From an uncultured Flavobacteriales bacterium (GTDB taxonomy: Bacteria; Bacteroidota; Bacteroidia; Flavobacteriales_E; Vicingaceae): a stretch of 7,285 nt of DNA. The notes under the pieces were generated by a model. That model saw nothing but the letters and a program-made list of their open reading frames with translations. It had not been told where the DNA came from and searched no databases. Each line of letters begins with the position of its first letter. Positions within the stretch are counted from its first letter, which is position 1. Below, piece by piece: positions 5,492 through 7,285 of this stretch. The stretch is from contig CAJXRL010000139.1 in NCBI GenBank assembly GCA_913059105.1, forward strand, positions 1 through 7,285, read 5' to 3'. A program made the position numbers and the translations under genes.

Positions 5492-6922
5492 TTAATAAAC
5501 GATCAATTTTCCTTCTGTCATTTCATCCATAGCATACTTCAAACCTTCACGACCTAAACCTGAGTCTTTCACTCCACCATAAGGCATGTGGTCTATTCTA
5601 AATCCAGGAATGTTGTTCATAATAATGCCTCCTACTTCTAACTCTTCAGAAGCCAATTTGAAGTTTTTCATTGAGTTGGTAAATACCCCCACTTGAAGTC
5701 CATATTTAGAGTCATTTGTCATTTGCACTGCTTCTTCAAAGCTGTCAGCTTTTTCTAATACAGCAACTGGTCCAAATACTTCATCTGCAGCTACCTTCAT
5801 TTTTGATGTACTGTTGGTTATAAGCGTTGGCGCATACAAATTGTGTTTATCGTTTGCAATTCTGCCTCCAGTTAAAATCGTAGCTCCTTCAGCCTTCGCC
5901 TCTTGTACCCAACTGTCAATACGATTCATGTGTCCTTTGTCAATAACGGGTCCCACTAAAACGCTTGAATCTTGAGCATCACCTACTTTCAATTTTCCTA
6001 TAGATTCTATCAGCGCGCTCTGAAAACGATCGTATACTTTGGTGTGAACAAAAATTCGTTGTGTTGAAATACAGATTTGCCCTGCATACAAGTACGCTCC
6101 TTTGGCTACTAAATCTGTAATGGATTCTACGTCTGTGTCCTCATCAACAATTACTGCTGCGTTCCCTCCTAATTCTAAGGTCACTCTTTTTTTACCGCAA
6201 ATTCCTTTGAGGTACCAACCTACTTTGTCGCTACCAGTAAAAGATAGTTTTGCAACTCGATCGTCCCTTACTAGCTTTTCGGCAACTGGAATATCACAAA
6301 CTAAAACATTAACTACTCCAGCTGGATAACCAGCCTCTTCAAACAATTCGGCAAATGCCAAACAAGACATTGGCGCTTGCGGTGCAGGTTTAATAACAGT
6401 TGTACAACCGGTTGCTAAGGCTGGCGCTACTTTGTGCATCACTAAGTTCAACGGAAAGTTAAATGGTGTAATACAAGCAATTACACCAATTGGGAAACGT
6501 TTTGTGAAGGCTGTTTTTCCTTCACCGGCACCCCAATCCATAGGCACCATTTCTCCTCCAAAACGAGTTGCTTCTTCAATGGCCAACTTCAAAGTTGTTA
6601 AACTTCTATCAATTTCGTTGGTTGCATACGATCTTGGCTTACCACCTTCATTTATAATCAAGTCTATAAACTCATCTTTTCGAACATCCAAGCGATCATA
6701 CAATTTCTGCATCATCTCAGCTCGTTTGCCTGCCGACCATTTTTTAGTGATCTCAAAGGCTTCATTTGCAGAAACAATAGCATCATCCATCTGCTGTTCA
6801 GTTGCGTAAGGAATTTTACCTATTTCTGTTGCATGATATTTATCTAATACAACCAGAGAATCTCCATTTCCTTGGCTCTCCCACTTCCCTGCTATAAAGT
6901 TTTGTGATTGGTATTTTTTCAT
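5492..6922 (-). CDS. NAD(P)-dependent aldehyde dehydrogenase
   Basis: This 476-residue enzyme is a complete member of the aldehyde dehydrogenase superfamily, which oxidises aldehydes to acids with NAD+ or NADP+ in the cytoplasm. The key parts are all seen: the oxyanion Asn155 in TPFNFPLN, cofactor-binding Lys178 in VIKPAPQAP, FTGS at 228-231, catalytic base Glu250 in LELGGNAA, nucleophile Cys284 in YAGQICIS, and cofactor Glu381 in EVFGP. The end carries PYGGVKDSGLGREG (447-460). The GQICIS-TQRI and FTKRFPIGVIACITPFNFPLN segments resemble the broad group that includes lactaldehyde, phosphonoacetaldehyde and GapN-like enzymes. The substrate cannot be decided, and I see no clear phosphate-binding arginines to support GapN. 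The start ATG (6920-6922) follows an A-rich stretch (AAGAAACGAAA) with no Shine-Dalgarno. It is convergent with the pirin cluster and separated by a terminator, so it is a separate transcription unit. Confidence 0.96.
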   Translation of the reverse strand: MKKYQSQNFIAGKWESQGNGDSLVVLDKYHATEIGKIPYATEQQMDDAIVSANEAFEITKKWSAGKRAEMMQKLYDRLDVRKDEFIDLIINEGGKPRSYATNEIDRSLTTLKLAIEEATRFGGEMVPMDWGAGEGKTAFTKRFPIGVIACITPFNFPLNLVMHKVAPALATGCTTVIKPAPQAPMSCLAFAELFEEAGYPAGVVNVLVCDIPVAEKLVRDDRVAKLSFTGSDKVGWYLKGICGKKRVTLELGGNAAVIVDEDTDVESITDLVAKGAYLYAGQICISTQRIFVHTKVYDRFQSALIESIGKLKVGDAQDSSVLVGPVIDKGHMNRIDSWVQEAKAEGATILTGGRIANDKHNLYAPTLITNSTSKMKVAADEVFGPVAVLEKADSFEEAVQMTNDSKYGLQVGVFTNSMKNFKLASEELEVGGIIMNNIPGFRIDHMPYGGVKDSGLGREGLKYAMDEMTEGKLIVY

Positions 6923-7100
6923 TTTCGTTTCTTATAAAAAAGAAAAGATGAAAGATAAAAGGTGAAAGAATAAGGATTTATATTTCAAACCCTCATTTAT
7001 CATCTAGTATTTTATCCACATTTTTTCTCCTTTGCTTATACTCTTAATTTTGTCTATTAATTACCGGATCAAAATTCAAATTCTCCTTCATCCTTAATCT
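6923..7100. other. Upstream region of the dehydrogenase, no gene seen
   Basis: Together with the repeats that follow, 363 bases carry no credible gene. Just upstream of the dehydrogenase, plus-strand 6937-6975 is almost all purine (AAAAGATGAAAGATAAAAGG-like), so the dehydrogenase transcript would begin with a pyrimidine-rich leader. TATCTTTC on the minus strand (6950-6957) is a one-mismatch match to TAnnTTTG, 28 bases before the start, but has no convincing partner box. From 6980 to 7100 the DNA is AT-rich with no clear structure. Confidence 0.5.
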
Positions 7101-7231
7101 TTATTCGTAATTATCAATTCGTAATTCCCTTAATTCTCTACATTTCGACTCCGCTCAATGTGACAATTAAACATTCCTAATTGGACATTCCTAATTCTAC
7201 TTTCGTAATTCGACATTCTTAATTCGTAATT
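7101..7231. repeat. Direct repeats of ATTCGTAATT and ACATTCCTAATT
   Basis: ATTCGTAATT occurs at 7103-7112, 7117-7126 and 7222-7231, with a one-mismatch copy (TTTCGTAATT) at 7201-7210. ACATTCCTAATT occurs at 7171-7182 and 7185-7196, with a one-mismatch copy at 7213-7224. The two motifs are interleaved and look like variants of one short unit. Such AT-rich iterations are common between genes in flavobacteria. No coding capacity or spacer pattern like CRISPR is present. Confidence 0.8.
7131..7164. repeat. Interspersed TTTCGACT-CGCTCA element, copy 1
   Basis: TAATTCTCTACATTTC (7131-7146) leads into TTTCGACTCCGCTCAATG and ends at TGAC (7164). ACATT (7140-7144) and AATGT (7157-7161) are complementary, so the core can fold into a small hairpin. 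On the minus strand it reads CATTGAGCGGAGTCGAAATG, a sequence type found many times in flavobacterial and other genomes between genes, reminiscent of REP elements. Confidence 0.75.
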
Positions 7232-7285
7232 CTCTACATTTCACTTCGACTATCGCTCAGTATAAACTTTTCCGCTCAATGAGAC
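7227..7285. repeat. Interspersed element, copy 2 and partial copy 3 at the window edge
   Basis: The same 16 bases TAATTCTCTACATTTC recur at 7227-7242, exactly 96 bases after copy 1, followed by CTTCGACTATCGCTCAG (7244-7260). A third partial core, CCGCTCAATGAGAC, fills 7272-7285 and differs by one base from CCGCTCAATGTGAC of copy 1. The window stops inside this array. Confidence 0.75.

Noticed and set aside
6102..6809. Two plus-strand open frames inside the dehydrogenase gene
   Set aside because: The minus-strand gene is complete with all catalytic motifs, and the opposite frames have no protein-like features.
7012..7020. Perfect DnaA-box-like TTATCCACA, hinting at a replication origin
   Set aside because: It is a single copy with no cluster of boxes, no dnaA or dnaN nearby and no unwinding-element structure; chance is enough in AT-rich DNA.
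7101..7285. CRISPR array
   Set aside because: The repeats are short, degenerate and irregularly spaced, with no unique spacers of constant length and no cas genes.

Overview
The window is AT-rich DNA from a member of the Bacteroidota, most likely a flavobacterium-like organism. Three things point there: a protein with a C-terminal type IX secretion (T9SS) sorting domain, a secreted partner with the 'MSYQAVIRD' N-terminal domain common in flavobacteria, and start codons preceded by A-rich stretches instead of Shine-Dalgarno sequences. The species cannot be named from sequence alone. The first 47 bases are not genomic: they are an untrimmed Illumina Nextera i7 adapter. The last ~185 bases are intergenic repeats. 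The window therefore looks like a complete short contig, with an adapter at one end and a repeat at the other.

Left part (48-2678): the 3' end of an acyl-CoA thioesterase gene (48-224), a spacer that may be cassette-like, and an orphan four-helix membrane protein (353-781). Next comes a tightly spaced pair of secreted-protein genes, a small T9SS type A protein (971-1453) and a 360-residue partner (1458-2540). Just after the pair, at 2592-2678, lies a decayed second copy of the last 28 codons and stop of the membrane-protein gene. The secreted pair is thus bracketed by one intact and one truncated paralogue, a scar of duplication, insertion or deletion.

Middle part (2710-5391): a co-directional cluster of a Crp/Fnr-family regulator, an exported YceI-like lipocalin-fold protein, a cytoplasmic pirin with its complete metal site, and a small protein of unknown function with a twin-arginine (Tat) signal. 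The last two genes are 10 bases apart. Short palindromes lie in front of yceI and pirin and could be operators or weak terminators. A plausible reading is a regulator with a small stress or redox-type regulon, but nothing here proves the signal or the substrate.

Right part (5443-7285): a strong bidirectional terminator separates this cluster from a convergent, complete NAD(P)-dependent aldehyde dehydrogenase gene (5492-6922, minus strand). Upstream of the dehydrogenase is 363 bases without a gene: a purine-rich leader region, then direct repeats of ATTCGTAATT and of a TTTCGACT/CGCTCA element running to the end of the window.
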